DNA of 64,000 bases from Larimichthys crocea (lineage: Eukaryota > Chordata > Actinopteri > Sciaenidae), in contig NC_040027.1 in assembly GCF_000972845.2 (NCBI RefSeq), forward strand, positions 14,931,793 to 14,995,792. The letters are read 5' to 3'. A model generated the notes under the pieces. The model was not told the origin of the DNA, ran no database searches, and worked only from the letters and a program-made list of their open reading frames with translations. Position 1 is the first letter of the stretch. Every line of letters starts with the position of its first letter. The translations under genes were made by a program, and so were the position numbers. Positions 9,987 through 22,241 of this stretch are shown one piece after another.

Positions 9987-12900
9987 GTAAGTGCGCAGGC
10001 TTTACGCACAGACAGGCGCACGTTGTGACTTGTTTTTTGGATAATGCGCTTGTGACAGTGCAGCATTTGGTTGAGCCACAGTAGAGTTGTGTGCAGCTCA
10101 CAGACTGGGAGGTTTTTGCACCTCCCTGATCTGATTTAGTATTAATTCTAAAATCAAAAGCTAAAGCGCATGATTTTATAGAAATCTGGCACATCAGTAA
10201 TCTCACTGTGTCATGCGACACCTGCTGGCTCACACGGATGGAGTTATAGAAGCGTGACTCTGCTGGATTATAAAATGATTAATACATGTAATACAAAAAC
10301 AATACTTCCATAATTATACTGTCATGTCTGCAGACTAAAGAGTTTAGTGGCAGCAGAGCTTGTGTGTGTATTCCTACTTTCTCTGGTCAGTTCATTAGGG
10401 GTGTAAGCACGGTTTGGACAAAGCATGCATTGTGTGTGTTTGTGTGAACTTGTAACTATGCCTCAGTTCTTGTATCCCCTGTTGGCATGCGATTCAATGC
10501 CCAACCTAGTTCGGCTCTGCTGTATGACAGCAGATAAAGGAACACTAACTATTGAGTTACATGAAGCAAACACAAAAACAGCCCGAGAGCTCCTACAACT
10601 TCATGCAATCTTTATCTACACTGACTTGTTTTAATTCAACAGAGCTGCCTTGTGATTCTTCTTTTTCTTATTTCCTTATCCTGAAGTGTGGGAACACATG
10701 AGCAGTCTAACTTCCCGTTTCCAGACAGACATAATCTGTTGAGACAATAGGTTTATCAATATAATGAAACCACCCAGTTAAAGTAGTCGGATACTTTGAT
10801 TATTTTTGTGTTAGGAATAGATGTTGGACCGTGAGAAGCCCCTATCTGTTGCAGCTGTGTCTTAGTTTTAACGTCCATTGTGTTTTTTCAGCAATGGTTC
10901 AATGCGTTTTTGTGTAACCGAGTGGAAAAGTTGCAACATAGCAATCCCAGCAGAACAAAACAAACTTTCTACGCCCTTTGTTGGATGTTACTTCCGTTAG
11001 AATAACCCGTATGTGAACTGTTTTTTTTTTATCTGTTTTTTTTGTTGAGGTTTTGTAGGGTTTAATCAAAGTGCAGCACTGTAAGTAAGAGTATATATTT
11101 TGCCACTAATGCCAAAATCTGAACAAAACATCAACAAACACAAACAACAACAACAACAACAACAACAAAAAGGATGCTGACAATTAAATAATCCCTCCAC
11201 AGTCACTGCCAGTGAAATATACATCCTGATGTATATTTCCTGCCTCAACAGAGGCTTGCAGTGAATAGTGTGTGATGTTGTTAAGCTTAATATTGAAGCA
11301 TTTTCTTGTGTGAGTATTGATGTTAGTATCTGATTTTTCTCAAGTTTTAAGCAGGACAGCGTCCCTCTTCCTGAGCAGGATTACTCTGAGCTGAGCTAGA
11401 AGGAAAACAAATGATGAAGTACGTTGTCTTTCTACAGTTAATTGTGTCTCCAATACTAATTAAGGCTAAGGCGTAGTATGCAGTAATGCATATTAATAAG
11501 GGAGGCTGCGGCACTTTTGCATTTGTCACAGTAGGAGCTAACCTCGGGATACAAGCCAGGTAATTTGACTTTTAAATGAGATACCACTTTAAACTGAATT
11601 AAGCACATACAGAGGTTGAATTAAACAGTGTAAGTATGTGTTTCCACATATCTTATGACAGAGTAGAGTTCTCCTGCCATGCTGCTTTGAGCTTGTCCAT
11701 GGGGGGAACGCTGAGGCCGGACACATGACACAGTGCTGAGATAAGCCTTTTGTGAGTTGGATTTAAAGAAAAGACCGTATCAACAATGGTTTTGTTCGTT
11801 GACACAGGAGAACTGGTCAATTGAGAAAGCATACAATGCGTTTTGTTGTAGATTCACCCATTAGAGTCCTGAACAGGTGAATTTGTAAGAGACATGGACA
11901 GGAGTGAACAATGTGTCTGTGTCCGTTTAATCTGGTTTAACAAAATAATACAATTAATTAAATGAAACTGTTAAATGGATCTTTGTATTTCTTTGTTACT
12001 GAGCGAACTGGTCACACCATAATCATGTGAATCACAACAGCCTATGAGGATCAAAGCTTTTTTTTTTTTATTGCCTCTGCCCCATGTGATCGCACGCTCT
12101 AACACATTGAAGAATACATGCACACAAATCACGTGAGGCAGCAAACTCATGTGAATACGCAGCAAATTGTCCTGTTAAAAAGATTTCAAGTTTCACGCCC
12201 ACTGATTTGTTTTGGCAGGGAAAAGTCACGTCCGTCTTACTCTTCATCCCCTTGTCTCCTTGTCAAACGCGATGCAAGTTTTTTCAGCACGCACAGCTGG
12301 ATGTAATGTCTCGAGCTCGAGTCTGCCAAATTCACAGGCACCTGTTGCTTCAATCTGTGGCTGGAATTTCCTCAACTGGGACTCAATGTTCTCTGTCTTT
12401 CTCTGTTTATCGCCATTTATTACTCTGCGGCTGTCTCAACTCCAGCTGCCTGTACTCTTACATATCAGTCTTTTTGACTGTGTGGGAAACCTGGAAGCCA
12501 AAACATCTAAGGCAGAATAAATGCACACATTAAGACACCTTAAATTAGTTATGTCGTGCAAACATCATATAAACGCATGTGCAGGTTTTTCCCGTTTAGT
12601 CTATTTCATCCAGCATGACTTGAACTTGAACCTAGATGCTGTAACATGGCCTGTCAATAAACTCTGAACTTTATGTGAGGTCAGTCTTAAAAGATATTCA
12701 TGAGTGTAGACTGCTGGATGACCTTTTCCCAATACAGTTTTTTTTTTCACAGAAAATGACACACAGAACAAAGACCTCATTGCTTTATGTGTGTTCTCCT
12801 CTGCAGATGGGGTATCCTGTTCTCCCACCCGAGAGACTTCACGCCTGTCTGTACCACTGAGCTCGCCTGTGCCGCTAAGGTCAGCAATGAGTTCAAGAAA

Positions 12901-15896
12901 CGGGGCGTCAAGATGATCGCCTTGTCTATTGACAGTGTTGAGGATCACCACAACTGGAGCAAGGTTGGAGAAGTACACAAACACACACACACATATACTG
13001 TATTACTCTACCTCAGTTTAATGGCGTGCATACGAGGTGAAAGGATAACTTTGCTGTACAGGTTAGGTAACTATGGGTGGAGTTTCACTTAGAGTCGTTA
13101 ACGCTTGCATACTTTTACTGCATGACACTGACTTTTTAAAGGCTGCAGTTCGCTTGTTATCCAGACACACTGGCTCTATATATAGATAGATAGATAGATT
13201 TAGATGTTTACATGGGTGTCATTACAGTCATTACTGTAATCACATGGGTGTCACCTTCCAACTACACCCTTTTAATCTTTTGTAGATAGGATCCCTGCTT
13301 TGTGTGTTTGAGTTTGCACAACTCTCCACAACATAATATTTAGTTTTATTATAACTGAACCAAATTAAATGTTCAAGTTAATATTTTACTTTAAAAAATA
13401 TATATATATTATATAATATTATTTTAATTGCACTGGTTTATTATTATAGTTTATATTTAAAGGTCCCATATCTTCCACTTTTCCAGTGTTTAATTTGAGG
13501 TTTTGATATCTTTAAAAGAAATATCATCACATCATAGCCCACCTGGATGGTGCTTTGCTGAGGGCAGTGACTGTATAGTTATGACATCACAACCATAAAG
13601 AAGTCCTGATGGTTTAAAGAGTTTCTGAATACTGACATGATGTGTACATTTCTCTGTGGATTGAGCATTTTGGTACTTTCACTGTATTAATTTAGCACCA
13701 AGACCTGCTTCATAATAAAAAAAAATTTAAAAGGAAATTTTACATTCTACAATATAGCACCTTTAAAGTAAATTAAGTTCATTTAACTCTTTAACTTTTT
13801 AATCTAATTTAAGGTAATTTATTTTAACCCAGTCAGTGATAATAATGAAATATTTAATTAGATTTTTTTGACTTCATTTAGTTTTTTAAGTTACATTTTC
13901 TATTGAATTTAAACTGTAGATGCATAGAGTTGAACTTTATCCATCCATCAAGATAACTCCGTCAACTCTGAACAGCACTGTAGTTGTGCACATGCCCCGG
14001 TGGTATTCAGTGTAATCTCAGATATTCGTGGGTTAAACCCTGAACTCATACGTGGATTCACTGTGATTGGCTTTTAACTGGGCTGCCACATTACAACAAC
14101 GCCTCCTCAGAAAGGCCAGTGATTGGTTCAAGAGGGCAGAGAGACCACCTCTCTAGAAAACGACGTGCTTTCTAAGCCGAGTGCTTTCTGTCTTTGCCCC
14201 CTCTGTCTTTGCTCTGTGAGGCAACAGTATTGACACTACAGTCAAAGTGCCGGGGCAACCATAGGGAATTGAACAATGTGCTATCGAACCGCTGTTTATG
14301 GCTCAGAGAAGAGTTAAAGATTGGTGAAGAAGGTCACTCATCAAACCTGTGCTGTAATCATCGATATGGCCAGGATGGATTAAGAGAATGACTAACTTAG
14401 ACGTTATGACACACATTAACAAAAGTGCAAAGGCTGAATGTGTCCCTTCTCTCTGTACAGGATGTCATGTCAATGAACAGCGCGGCTGAAAGCGCTTTGC
14501 CCTTCCCCATCATTGCTGATGACAAGAGAGAGCTGTCAGTCCAGCTGGGCATGCTGGACCCCGATGAGAGAGACAAGGATGGACTGCCACTCACCGCTCG
14601 CTGTGTAAGAAACCTGTCCTCCCTCCACACACCAGTGGCCACAGTGCAGGACACAGATCATGATCCAAATTTAACAGATGCCAAATGCCAAAAAAATCTG
14701 TCAAGCCTTGACTTTATTACCTGTGAAAGGTTTTGGTCTTCATTCTCAAATGTTGTTGCTGTTGACCGTCCCATTGTTTGTGTGAGAAACAGACTCATTA
14801 TCCACATTATTCAGACAATACCAAGCAGCTACCTCTGTGTCCAAACTGCACTTCCTATGTTAAAAACATCTAAACAGTCTAATCTAAAGAAATGCTATCA
14901 CTTTTAACTGGACTGATTTACATATTCTGTGCACATATTTATCACTAGAGTAAAAAAAGAAGCTGTTCGACGTTGGGTGCTAAACCTGTCTCATCTTAAC
15001 CCACTTTAGGTCTTTGTGATTGGCCCCGACAAGAAGCTGAAGCTGTCCATCCTCTACCCCGCCACCACAGGAAGGAACTTTGATGAGTTGCTCCGAGTTA
15101 TCGACTCCCTGCAGCTCACTGCACAGAAGAAGGTTGCCACACCCGTCGACTGGAAGGTACACCATTTAAATCGTGTGTTTGTACAGTCAGTAGCCTGGCT
15201 GATCATGGGAAACTAAAATCAGTGCATTACCCTCTTAAGAGATACATGATTTTATTGACATCAACATTAAGTTATAGCCCAAAATTTGAGCTTTGAAGAT
15301 AATTTAACCAGACTTTCAAAAGTATATGATGTTATTATAAATGAAAACCTTCAACATCTGATCAATAGAACTCCTCAACATCACCTTTAATCTAATGGAG
15401 GCAGCTTTAAAGCTCATCATGTCACGACTGTAGTGGCCGTTTTACCACAAACTCCAAGTTCCTAGGCCACTTATTGTGCAGAGTGTCTTATTTTGACTCG
15501 TGTCCATAAACTTCATTCAATCTTCTTATGAAAACCAAATGTAATCACGGAGCGACGAGGCAGGGAAACTCAAACAATGACTTATTTAAATATCAACAAC
15601 TCACAGCGTCATAAAAGATTATTCAAAAACTTCCGAACAAACAATTTAAGTGTCTCATTTTTACTCAGAACTCTGAAGAAAACAGCCACATTGACCCAGG
15701 AGCCACGTGAATCAAATTGAAGGCTTCCTCTAAGTCTGTAATCCAAACTAGACCCTGCTTCTCTTTTCAGCCCGGCGACAAAGTCATGGTCATTCCCTCG
15801 CTCTCTGACGCTGAGGCCGCCGCTCTCTTCCCCAACGGTGTGACCACTAAAGAGGTGCCTTCTGGGAAGAAATACTTGCGCTACACCCAGCCCTGA
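9895..15896 (+). CDS. prdx6: prdx6: peroxiredoxin-6 (1-Cys peroxiredoxin / acidic Ca-independent PLA2), five exons
   Basis: Joins 9895-9986, 12807-12963, 14461-14604, 15010-15156 and 15771-15896, giving 221 aa (human 224). The cytosolic and lysosomal enzyme reduces H2O2 and phospholipid hydroperoxides through one peroxidatic cysteine and also has phospholipase A2 activity. The thioredoxin-fold AhpC/TSA block contains [11 protein letters not shown] with Cys46 (human Cys47) and the preceding Thr43. The PLA2 triad matches His25, Ser31 and Asp138; the lipase motif is GNSWG (29-33) where human has GDSWG. The C-terminal 1-Cys Prx domain includes [15 protein letters not shown] and ATPVDWK and ends KKYLRYTQP. 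The second human cysteine (Cys91) is not conserved. Introns are 2,820, 1,497, 405 and 614 bp, all GT-AG; exon 1 ends after two bases of codon 31, the others between codons. Confidence 0.97.
9987..12806 (+). other. prdx6 intron 1
   Basis: A 2,820-bp intron with a small CAA repeat at about 11142-11168 and several T-runs. I see no additional exon, and short frames within it have no recognisable product. First introns often hold regulatory sites, but I cannot point to one. Confidence 0.7.
12807..12963 (+). CDS. prdx6: prdx6 coding exon 2 (peroxidatic cysteine)
   Basis: Completes codon 31 and encodes residues 32-83, including FTPVCTTE with the catalytic cysteine and the conserved [10 protein letters not shown]. 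The acceptor is CTCTGCAG; the donor is a weak GTTGGA. Confidence 0.95.
13456..13767. mobile_element. MITE-like repeat in prdx6 intron 2
   Basis: It begins TTTAAAGGTCCCATAT and ends with an imperfect inverted copy that reads, on the other strand, TTTAAAGGTGCTATATTGT. The roughly 310 bp between are non-coding. The arrangement and size fit a non-autonomous DNA transposon. Flanking AT-rich DNA from 13370 to 13450 obscures the target-site duplication. Confidence 0.55.
14461..14604 (+). CDS. prdx6: prdx6 coding exon 3
   Basis: Encodes residues 84-131, including LPFPIIAD and [13 protein letters not shown]. It is bounded by acceptor TGTACAG and donor GTAAGA. Confidence 0.95.
15010..15156 (+). CDS. 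prdx6: prdx6 coding exon 4
   Basis: Encodes residues 132-180, from [13 protein letters not shown] to VATPVDWK. It contains the PLA2 aspartate (GPD, Asp138) and the threonine equivalent to the phosphorylated human Thr177. Acceptor CTTTAG, donor GTACAC. Confidence 0.95.
15771..15896 (+). CDS. prdx6: prdx6 coding exon 5 and stop
   Basis: Encodes residues 181-221, ending [12 protein letters not shown], then TGA at 15894-15896. The acceptor is a strong pyrimidine tract ending TTTTCAG. Confidence 0.95.
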   Translation, partial: PGDKVMVIPSLSDAEAAALFPNGVTTKEVPSGKKYLRYTQP

Positions 15897-16088
15897 AGAG
15901 ACACTATAGACTACCTCCTGCTCTTGTTTACCGCTCTTTGACCAGGAAATCATATTTTGGATGATGATTCACATGTAGCGCTGATCAAACGCATAGATGC
16001 ACTTATCTGGTTTGTCGCCAGTGTGTCCAGCAATGAACCAGGAGTTTAGTTTTAGAGTCATTGTACAGTGCCTTATTAACCTTCCTTC

Positions 16089-16094
16089 AATAAA
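16089..16094 (+). terminator. prdx6: Polyadenylation signal of prdx6
   Basis: Canonical AATAAA, 193 bases after the stop codon. It is the first such hexamer in the 3' flank and gives a 3' UTR of about 0.2 kb. Confidence 0.7.
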
Positions 16095-16096
16095 CA

Positions 16097-16858
16097 CACT
16101 TTTCACACATTTCAGGCTCTGCAATGACTTCATCTACCACTAGGTGTCCTTCTCCAACCTAAAACTGAAGTATGACCATGCTGCTTTGGCTGCTATGTTG
16201 TCTTATATCAGTAGATGGCAGTATATGCACTGTGATTGACCCACATGTCTGACAGCACTGAAATGTTCTTAACAATTGCAGTGATAGGGAGTGGTACCAC
16301 ATGGAATGAAATGACTAGTTTATTTACATTTCCATTAATTAAAAGAGGACTGAGTTGAGTTCTGCTTTCAGCAATGTTGTTTAGGCAGATTTTTCACATT
16401 ACACAGAGAGACTAAAAAAAAACAAATTAAAAAAACAAAAAAACAATAACTTCTCAATCGTTTTGCCAACTCAGCATTACAGACTAATGACCTGACTGTC
16501 TAAATGTCTTAATGTACCATTGATTAGTCTTTCAAATTGATAGTTCTGTTTGTTCTATGCTGTATGTCAAGGCTTTTTAAATGCCATTATCCAGATGAAA
16601 TTTACCAGCTACACAGCCTGAGAGGACGCAGCAGTGAAAAGTACATTTACTCAATACTGTACTTAAAGTACCTTGAAACTGAACTTGGAGTATGGTATGT
16701 CAATGTTATGATACATTATGTATCTACTTCACTGTGTTTCAGAAGGAAATATTTTACTCTCTACTCCACTACTACTACTCCACATGTACCTGGCCACTAT
16801 AGTTACAGATTACTTTTAAATAAAAACCTAAAGTTACAAACATTCAACACCTTCAGTG
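16097..16858. other. Non-coding DNA downstream of prdx6
   Basis: AT-rich, no splice-flanked open frame, no recognisable repeat boundary except an A-rich stretch near 16410-16450. Nothing more to report. Confidence 0.5.
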
Positions 16859-17151
16859 CTTAAAGGTCCAGTTTGTCCAGTCCAAGATTTAAAGGGCTCT
16901 TTTCTCATAATATGGCATGAATTGAACAGAATATGCATAATTATGTTTTCATTTGTGTATAATCACCTGAAATCAAGAGTCATTATGTTTTTTTGTGACA
17001 TAACAGAGTCTACCATTTTGAACTGGCATGTTTCTACAGAAAACAGACAAACTAAACAATTTGTGCGTTTGAGCAGCCACTCTAGTTTCTCCTTCATACT
17101 AGGAAGTCCATCATTAGATGCCACTAAATCCTACACACTGGACCTTTTAAG
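16859..17151 (+). mobile_element. MITE-like repeat with inverted ends, same family as 9107-9454
   Basis: The left end CTTAAAGGTCCAGTTTGT and the right end, reading on the other strand CTTAAAAGGTCCAGTGTGT, form an imperfect terminal inverted repeat of about 19 bases. The internal block around GAACTGGCATGTTTCTACAG matches the copy at 9107-9454 in inverse orientation. About 293 bp, non-coding. Confidence 0.65.
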
Positions 17152-18969
17152 ACTGAACCAGTGGTTTCTAACATATTTGGCTTGAAAACGTTTTAACTTA
17201 AAGTGATCAGGGCCACAACTCTACTTGTTCCTTCAAAGAGCCATTTCCCCTCTTAACTCTTCAGATAAGTTACTCTTCATGTCATTTTGAGGCCCCAAAA
17301 AGATAAAATTGTACAATATTTCACAAAAAGCAAAGATTATAGAAAGAAACTGGTATAGCAGAACTTTGTTTTTATTTATCTTTGAAGGGGCTCAACCCGA
17401 AGGTTGAGAATCAGTGGACTGAACTAGATACACATCGACCAGCTACAACTGTAAAATGATACACACTGATGCATCAGTATTAATAATATATTATGTAATG
17501 TACATTATGCTGATAATACTTCTGTACTATTTAAGTTTCAATGCAGAGCGTTCACTTGTAATGGAGTATTTATTACCTTGTTGTATTGGTACTTCTTCCA
17601 ATTTCTTTTATTAGCTTGCTTGAATAACACGTTAAGGTTAATTGCACAAACGGCAGCTAAGAGAGAGATTTCATAATTTCAGTTTGGTTGAAATAAAACA
17701 GGATGATTCCTTCAAATAAAGCACACAGAATCATGTTATACTAAAAAGCATCACATCACTGTATCGCAGACACGGATGGACGGATCTCAGCTGCGGTAAA
17801 CTCATCTCAGCAGGTCATCCTCAACTGTAGACGAGACACCGAAGCCAGCACAGAGGTGTAGGTTACCTCTGAGTTATTCAACCCTCAAAACGGCATGGCT
17901 GAGGCTCGTATTAATTACTCTAAGTAGTCTGAAGGTCTGAAACTCTGATCTTGTGCGCTCATGCATGCACGTTCTGGCCTTGCATTCACTCTGAGTCAGA
18001 GGAATGCTGAGGTCAAAGAGAAAAGATGGGATTCCCTTTGAGTGAGGAGGGAGGCAGAGAGTATGCAGAGCCAGATAAAATATCTTTGGGCCGTCCTCCT
18101 TTTCACTTCTGTCATCCACACAATGTGAACTGGGATGTTCCTCATCCTTAGTCAGTTGCTCACTTCACACCCCACAAACATTAAAGAAACGGTGCCATAC
18201 TGTGTTTTCTTTCTCTTCATTAGAGTGCAGGGCTTCTGTGCAAAGACAGAAAGGGCCTCCATTCTTCTTGCCAAAAAAACACTGCATGCTGGCTTCTCAA
18301 ATGTGCTATGAAAGTAAACGTATTCATCAGGTAACCCTTGCCCTCTACCTCTTCTGCCTCTTCTCTCTTTCCCTTCTCTGGTGGCTGTTTTGTCCCCAGG
18401 AGTCATCCAAAATAACACCCACACAGACACACCGAACCGATCAAATGCATTTCTCAAATTCCAGACTACAATAGCTTGTGCCAGAGCATGAGAAGCACTT
18501 TGGGTGTCAGACTCTGGCTTAATTGCCCAGTACCAACCCGTCTCTCCCTCCCTCCCTCCCTCTCTCCCGTTCATCTGTCACCCCTCACTTCTTGGCTATC
18601 GAGCCAACTCACCCCACCTCGCCTCAGCAACACTAGTACATGTAACACAACACCAGCCCGGGCCAGGTCTCACAGGGCAAAACACAACACACCAGCTGCT
18701 GGGCTGTCTTCTCTTTCTCCTTCTACCGTTCTCTATCACACTCACGTACATAATACTGCTGATCAAAGACATAAACACTGCTCTGAAAGGAGTGGCCTCC
18801 CTCCAAGCTCGTCTTATCTCAGAGATGTTTTCCTTCCAGATGCAAAAGGATCCAGTTTTCCCCGAGAACTGATAATCGAAAGACATTTCGTACCAGCTAA
18901 ACAAGCCCTGTACATTAATCTTATCGTAAAGATTCAGAGGTTTTTTTTAAATAAAATAAAGCTCGCAGA
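17152..18969. other. Non-coding DNA without recognisable elements
   Basis: Open frames of up to about 160 codons occur around 18150-18980 on both strands, but they overlap each other, are Ser/Pro/Lys-rich because of pyrimidine-rich sequence, and resemble no family. No paired splice sites stand out. Confidence 0.45.
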
Positions 18970-19320
18970 GAGTTAAACGAGACGTTTGATGCTGAAGTTT
19001 GGACAATATGAAGCAACACAAAGCATCCAGTTATCTTAGCTTAGCATTAGGAGGTGAAACCAGCATAAACTATTTGTTCAAGTTAACTAAACTCTCATAT
19101 TAGGACCTATAATGCTTGTTTTTTCTGTGCAAAGACTGACAACAAGACTACACGAAGAAATAGCAGACATAAAACACCAAATTGTATTTTTTCTAACTTG
19201 CTTTTTGTATGAATTAAACAAAACAAGAGATAAAAGCAAAGCTAGACTAGTTGTTTCTCCTTGTTTACAGTCTTTATGCTAAGCTAAGCTAAGCACTACT
19301 AGTCCTTTAAAGGTGTTGCG
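18970..19320 (-). repeat. Dispersed GCTAAGCT repeat, copy 1
   Basis: Contains the signature TACAGTCTTTATGCTAAGCT near 19270-19295 and related pieces around 19040. The same motif order occurs in the copies at 20,746, 23,375, 23,990, 57,655 and 58,580. It is non-coding and its boundaries are approximate. Confidence 0.5.
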
Positions 19321-20468
19321 GAACCTTTTAAGCATAGAGAAGTAAAGCATAAAAACACCACTCTATGTGTTTCTATACGTGTGTTTATTCATGAGCATGT
19401 GCTTTGCTATGGAAGAGGTCATTATTCCCATGCTGTGTGCCAGGCATTGAAGCTGCCCGTGACCTGCAGGTTAACAAGCCAGAGACCAGAGGAGCAACAA
19501 AACACACAAATGCACTCGCACATATGCAGAGCTATGGCTTGATGCTTTCCAGACGCGCCCTCTCTTTCTCTCCCTCCTACATCGCCTGGCACTCTCGCTC
19601 TCCCCACATCTCCACGTCTCCCACACACACACACACACAGCAGCAGCAGCACCTCCTCCCCCGTCTCACTCAACCCCGCTTATCAAAGTTTTTGCTTCTT
19701 CAGCTTCCCTTTCCCATGCACAGACAAAACACTGCGATGTCAAGTTCTTCTCTTTGTTACTCTCTCGCTCGGGGTGTTTTTTTTATTTTTTATTTTAATC
19801 GCCTTTCAGGATCTACAGTGGTTGCAATCTGAAACTCGACTGCAAAAAATCTGCAGTGTAACAATTTACCAAGCGCAACTGAGAAGAGGTGACAGATGAG
19901 CAGAGTGAAGGTCAGACACACACACAGAAACATGCGTGCTTGACCTCGGGATTCGGCTGAACTTTAGGGAGCAATAACCTGCCTCGCGGTCGACACTCAC
20001 CCTTCAGCTTTTCCTCACTCTTGCTAAAGCATGGGTCAACGGGCCCTTTTAACACACACACCTGCACACAGAGGCAAAGACATAATGATAAAAGTGATGA
20101 AAGTGTATGATCCGAGTGCCTAGATGAATGCCATTGTTTTGATGGCACCTCGTAAATACAGTATCCAGACAGGCTATTAGGTTAGGGCCAGTTAGTGCTC
20201 CAAGAACAGGGTGATGAATGAGAAGGTAAAAGTGCAATCACTCTCTGTGCTTATCTTTATCTCTCTCTATCAATATCACTGTCTTTCTTTCGCTTTTTGC
20301 TCACCCCCTCCCCCCATTCTCTCTATTAGAGACACATTGATCACCAGCCGCTGGCATATCACCTGAGTAATGGCTAAGGGTGTCTGGGCTTTAAAACAAC
20401 CTCAGTTAGAGCGCCAAGAGCTTTATCACGGCGACAAGGCAAATGGCTGCTCTCATAATAAAGTGTGG

Positions 20469-20471
<3 letters not shown>
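19320..20471. other. Non-coding DNA with short CA tracts
   Basis: Small CA/CAG tracts lie at 19621-19650. No exon, RNA gene or transposon end recognised. Confidence 0.4.

Positions 20472-20545
<74 letters not shown>
20472..20545. repeat. (GT)37 microsatellite
   Basis: Uninterrupted GT dinucleotide repeat of about 74 bp; a second, shorter GT tract follows at 20676-20698. The length suggests high mutability. Confidence 0.95.
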
Positions 20546-20546
<1 letters not shown>

Positions 20547-20745
20547 TCACAAGGCAGGGGACTTTGCCATTAAGAGGAGACATCAAACACAAGCCAATAA
20601 GGATCACAGACCACCAGACCTGCCACAAAGCGCAGCACTACTAGACCACTTTAAGTCATTAATAATGTTTTCAGCGTGTGTGTGTGTGTGTGTGTGTTTT
20701 AGGTTCCTGAAGCCACAGTCTCAATATTCTTAAGCGATTAACCCT

Positions 20746-20995
20746 TTAACTTACAGTCTCTCCCACTTTTCCTCTGGAGGTATCTTTAGGAATAGTTGGA
20801 TGTGTTTGGAGATATGCTCATTCACCTTCTGGTTAATAGTACCACTCTTATCAAGCAGACATTGGCTACAGCTGCAGCCAGCAGACCTGAGCTTAGTTTG
20901 GCATAAAGACAAAGGCAAATGGGAAAACAGCGAACTTGGCTCTGTATAAAGGTAATGAATCCACCTTCCATCACCTCTAACCAAACCACTTAAAG
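20746..20995 (+). repeat. Dispersed GCTAAGCT-type repeat, copy 2
   Basis: Contains the family's block with GCATAAAGAC, followed by a segment around GTATAAAGGTAATGAATCC and ending near AAAGCTCAG. It aligns in order with 23375-23575 and with 57655-57845. No coding capacity. Confidence 0.55.
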
Positions 20996-21049
20996 CTCAG
21001 GTGTGTGAGATTATTTACAGAATATGACAGAAATTTCATAAATTGTGTT

Positions 21050-21500
21050 GCGCAATTGTGTCATTGGAAACTTTGGAAAACATCCACTTGAAGCTGGTTA
21101 CAGAACGAGTCAGTCTCCATGTTAAAATGTTGAACTTCTCAGCAGAAATAAACATGTTTACAGCCTGGTACAAAAAACAGTTTTGGTCTCTATAGCTAAT
21201 TTCCCCGTTCATGACAACTGTACTGAGGGTGAATTTTTATTTAGTTCATCTGTTAATTATGCATAATTAACAGCGTAGCCACTTTAACTGACAGGTGGGT
21301 GCTGTTAGAGATGGCTTCATTCCTCATTCCCCCGAACAATCCACGTCTTTTCCCAGTTTTAGATTAGCCCGGACGTTGGCAGAGGCAGGACAGCCAAGAT
21401 GGCAACCAGAGCCACCACACTCTGAGCTTCACAATCTTCAGAAACCTGTGGGTGACATCACGGATACGACGTCCATTCTTTATACTGTGTGTGGTTGGAG
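21050..21500 (+). repeat. Dispersed repeat D, copy 1
   Basis: Aligns closely with 33170-33585. Shared blocks include GAACGAGTCAGTCTCCAT, GCAGAAATAAACATGTTTAC and TCTATAGCTAATTTCCCCGT. The 3' part also matches the interrupted copy near 62835-63590. Family not named by eye; non-coding. Confidence 0.65.
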
Positions 21501-21544
21501 CAAAGTTTGGCTCCACATCATGATTTGAACCAGCAGGATTACAG

Positions 21545-21866
21545 ATTTACATCTCACAATAATAACAATCACATGAACCTGGTTGAAACTGACCATCAAC
21601 AGGATCTAATCTAATTACTCCTCATGCCTGTTACACAGACTTGGAATTTACAAGAAAGGAAGTGGACGGGGCAAATAAACGTTTGAACAAAACAAAGCGT
21701 AAAAAAAAAAGATAGAGACCCTGCAACGCCAAAAAAACCCTGTTACTGTTCTTTATCCTCTGGTTTATTCCACTGGTTTATTTTTCTTTTTAAGCAGAGG
21801 GCAGTCAGCAGAGGGTAGAGGGGGGGAAGGTGGCTGTGAAGCTGGGGGAAGAGAGAGCGAGTGCCA

Positions 21867-21907
<41 letters not shown>

Positions 21908-22193
21908 ATGTGTGTGTGCTTTGGTGTGTGTCGAGTGTGATGTGGTGGAGAGAGTATTGAGAGAGAGGAGGAGGAGGGGGGTAAAGAATGGGTGGAGGCC
22001 GCGGTGGAGGTGAGGAATGAGAAGACATTGGAAGAGAGCGAACGAGGAGAGCGATGAAGAGAGAGAGGTGACATGGCGTTGCCATAGCAACTGTTTAGGG
22101 TTTGGATGATTTTCCCCCCCTAACCATAATGGGCTAGTTTGGAGCATAATGAAACCAGTCTGGCTTTCCTGGCTCTCACACCCCGGTTCATGT

Positions 22194-22194
<1 letters not shown>
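21545..22194. other. Non-coding DNA with a GT microsatellite
   Basis: GT repeat at about 21871-21906 plus GA-rich stretches at 21945-22070. Long frames on the minus strand here are translations of these simple repeats and are not genes. Confidence 0.6.

Positions 22195-22240
<46 letters not shown>
22195..22240. repeat. (CA)23 microsatellite
   Basis: Uninterrupted CA repeat of about 46 bp, followed by unique sequence. Confidence 0.95.

Positions 22241-22241
<1 letters not shown>

Noticed and set aside
18152..18976. Overlapping 120-166 codon frames on both strands
   Set aside because: No domain, no splice context, composition set by pyrimidine-rich sequence.
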